Assembly: GCA_002388885.1 (NCBI GenBank)
Contig: DGNI01000141.1
Coordinates: forward strand, 1,313 to 8,971
Length of the DNA: 7,659 bases
Reading direction: 5' to 3'
Source of the DNA: Parvularculaceae bacterium UBA4496
Lineage (GTDB): Bacteria > Pseudomonadota > Alphaproteobacteria > Caulobacterales > Parvularculaceae
Positions 6,652-7,659 of this stretch are shown piece after piece (the first letter of the stretch is position 1; each line of letters opens with the position of its first letter). The notes under the pieces are model-generated. The model did no database searches and was not told the DNA's origin. It was given only the letters and a program-made list of their open reading frames with translations. Made by a program: the position numbers and the translations under genes.

Positions 6652-7659
6652 CCAGTGACGAAGAAAAACTTCCCGAAGAGCTGGCGCCGGAAGAGTCCGT
6701 CTACGAGACGGATTATCAGACCGGGCAGGATAATATCGAATTTTTCGGGCTCGATATTCATAACCCTGTGTTTTTCATCAGCGCCGGTCTGATCCTTACA
6801 TTCGCTCTGTTGACGTTGTTTTTTCCAGAAAGCGCCGGCGTCGTAATGTTGAATGCACGCGACTGGACGTTGCAGCGCTTTGATTGGTTCTTTGTTGTCG
6901 CAACAAATATCGTTTTTCTTTTCTGCGTTTTTATCGGATTTTCGCCCATGGGAAAGATCCGTCTCGGCGGGCCCGACGCAAAACCGGAATTCAGCACCGT
7001 TTCATGGCTTTCGATGTTGTTTTCCGCCGGCGTCGGGATCGGCATGGTGTTTTATGGCGCGGCTGAACCGACCGCGTATTATACAGATTGGTTTGGAACA
7101 CCGCTGGATGTCGCCCCGAGAACGCCGGATGCCGAGCGGCTCGCCTTCAGTGCTACGATTTTTCACTGGGGCGTGACGCCGTGGGCGGTCTACGCCGTAA
7201 TTGGACTGGCGCTAGCCTTCTTTACGTTTAACAAGGGCCTGCCGCTCACCATCCGTTCGACATTCTATCCCTTGCTTGGCGAAAGGGTATGGGGATGGCC
7301 CGGCCATATTATCGACTTGCTGGCCGTCGTCGCGACCTTGTTTGGGCTCGCAACATCACTTGGGCTCGGCGCGAAACAGGCGGCGAGCGGGCTGCACTTT
7401 TTGTTCGGTATAGACAGCGGACTCTCGACTCAAGTGGTTCTGATTGCAGGTATTACGAGCCTCGCAATTTTTTCCGTCATTCGCGGTCTCGACGGCGGCG
7501 TCAAGGTGCTCAGCAATATCAACATCGTGCTGGCGTTGTTGCTGTTGCTTTATGTGATCGTTGCTGGGCCGACGCTGGGTATTATTTCTAGCTATGGAAC
7601 AAACGCGCTCGCCTACATCACGGACAGCCTGCGCCTCAGCAACTGGATCGGTCGTGAAG
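6648..7659 (+). CDS. BCCT family transporter (betaine/carnitine/choline type), 3' end missing
   Basis: The frame from TTG 6648 stays open to the window end, giving 337 residues; family members usually have 500-700. After an acidic, hydrophilic N-terminus (1-38) come hydrophobic segments at about 41-60, 80-99, 119-141, 168-192, 221-245, 261-280 and 290-311, matching TM1-TM7 of this inner-membrane family. The glycine-rich TM3 motif is SAGVGIGMVFYGAAEP (126-141). TM4 carries HWGVTPWAVY, with W174, W179 and Y182 at the spacing of W189, W194 and Y197 of the BetP aromatic box. G132 occupies the position of BetP Gly153, where proton-coupled choline carriers such as BetT have Asp. This favours a sodium-coupled betaine-type importer, by inference only. 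The TM8 substrate-binding tryptophans are beyond the window. It probably supports osmoprotectant uptake. It overlaps the sulfotransferase gene by 4 bp, uses a ribosome site within that gene and should be its operon partner. Confidence 0.92.
   Translation, partial: MTSDEEKLPEELAPEESVYETDYQTGQDNIEFFGLDIHNPVFFISAGLILTFALLTLFFPESAGVVMLNARDWTLQRFDWFFVVATNIVFLFCVFIGFSPMGKIRLGGPDAKPEFSTVSWLSMLFSAGVGIGMVFYGAAEPTAYYTDWFGTPLDVAPRTPDAERLAFSATIFHWGVTPWAVYAVIGLALAFFTFNKGLPLTIRSTFYPLLGERVWGWPGHIIDLLAVVATLFGLATSLGLGAKQAASGLHFLFGIDSGLSTQVVLIAGITSLAIFSVIRGLDGGVKVLSNINIVLALLLLLYVIVAGPTLGIISSYGTNALAYITDSLRLSNWIGRE

Noticed and set aside
6758..7591. Several short frames on both strands (6758-7045 -, 6853-7176 +, 7289-7591 +)
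   Set aside because: All overlap the BCCT reading frame from 6648, whose conserved TM3 and TM4 motifs identify the real coding frame.
1..7659. Possible mobile element, defence island, CRISPR or biosynthetic cluster
   Set aside because: No transposase, integrase, repeat array, nuclease, toxin-antitoxin pair or clustered pathway genes are visible; the genes look like ordinary chromosomal content.

Overview
The window looks like a chromosomal segment from a Gram-negative, aerobic, probably alphaproteobacterial organism. The pointers are a long TonB-dependent receptor of the type abundant in sphingomonad, caulobacter and parvularcula-like bacteria, a lipoprotein class I cytochrome c, a TPR-sulfotransferase, ergothioneine synthesis, and moderate GC content. 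The taxonomic call is an inference from gene content only. No insertion sequence, phage gene, CRISPR array, tRNA or rRNA was recognised.

Layout, left to right. Bases 1-155 hold the last 50 codons of egtB (ergothioneine synthase), cut by the window edge. A short gap with a good ribosome binding site leads to an adducin-like class II aldolase-fold protein (232-1065, +). Its stop codon overlaps by 4 bp the stop codon of a membrane-anchored cytochrome c encoded on the opposite strand (1062-1511, -). A 495-bp intergenic region (1512-2006) separates the divergently transcribed cytochrome gene and the TonB-dependent receptor gene. It carries candidate promoters facing both ways, a 9-bp inverted repeat and a shared TATAACCG motif. 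The receptor gene (2007-4568, +; GTG start) is followed by two stem-loops, the second a clear rho-independent terminator. Only 18 bases after its T-tract begins a TPR-sulfotransferase gene (4654-6651, +; TTG start). That gene overlaps by 4 bp (TTGA) the start of a BCCT-family transporter gene (6648 to the window end, +; TTG start, 3' end missing).

How the genes may work together. The clearest unit is the sulfotransferase-BCCT pair, which is very probably co-transcribed and translationally coupled. The cytochrome c and receptor genes share an intergenic control region, but no common pathway is evident. EgtB makes a low-molecular-weight thiol antioxidant, the BCCT protein probably imports a compatible solute such as a betaine, and the receptor imports an unknown ligand across the outer membrane. 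I see no coherent new multi-gene system. The most interesting features are the promoter/terminator arrangement at 4574-4653, the coupled sulfotransferase-transporter pair, and the adducin-like protein that keeps the metal-binding histidines but lacks the aldolase catalytic glutamate.
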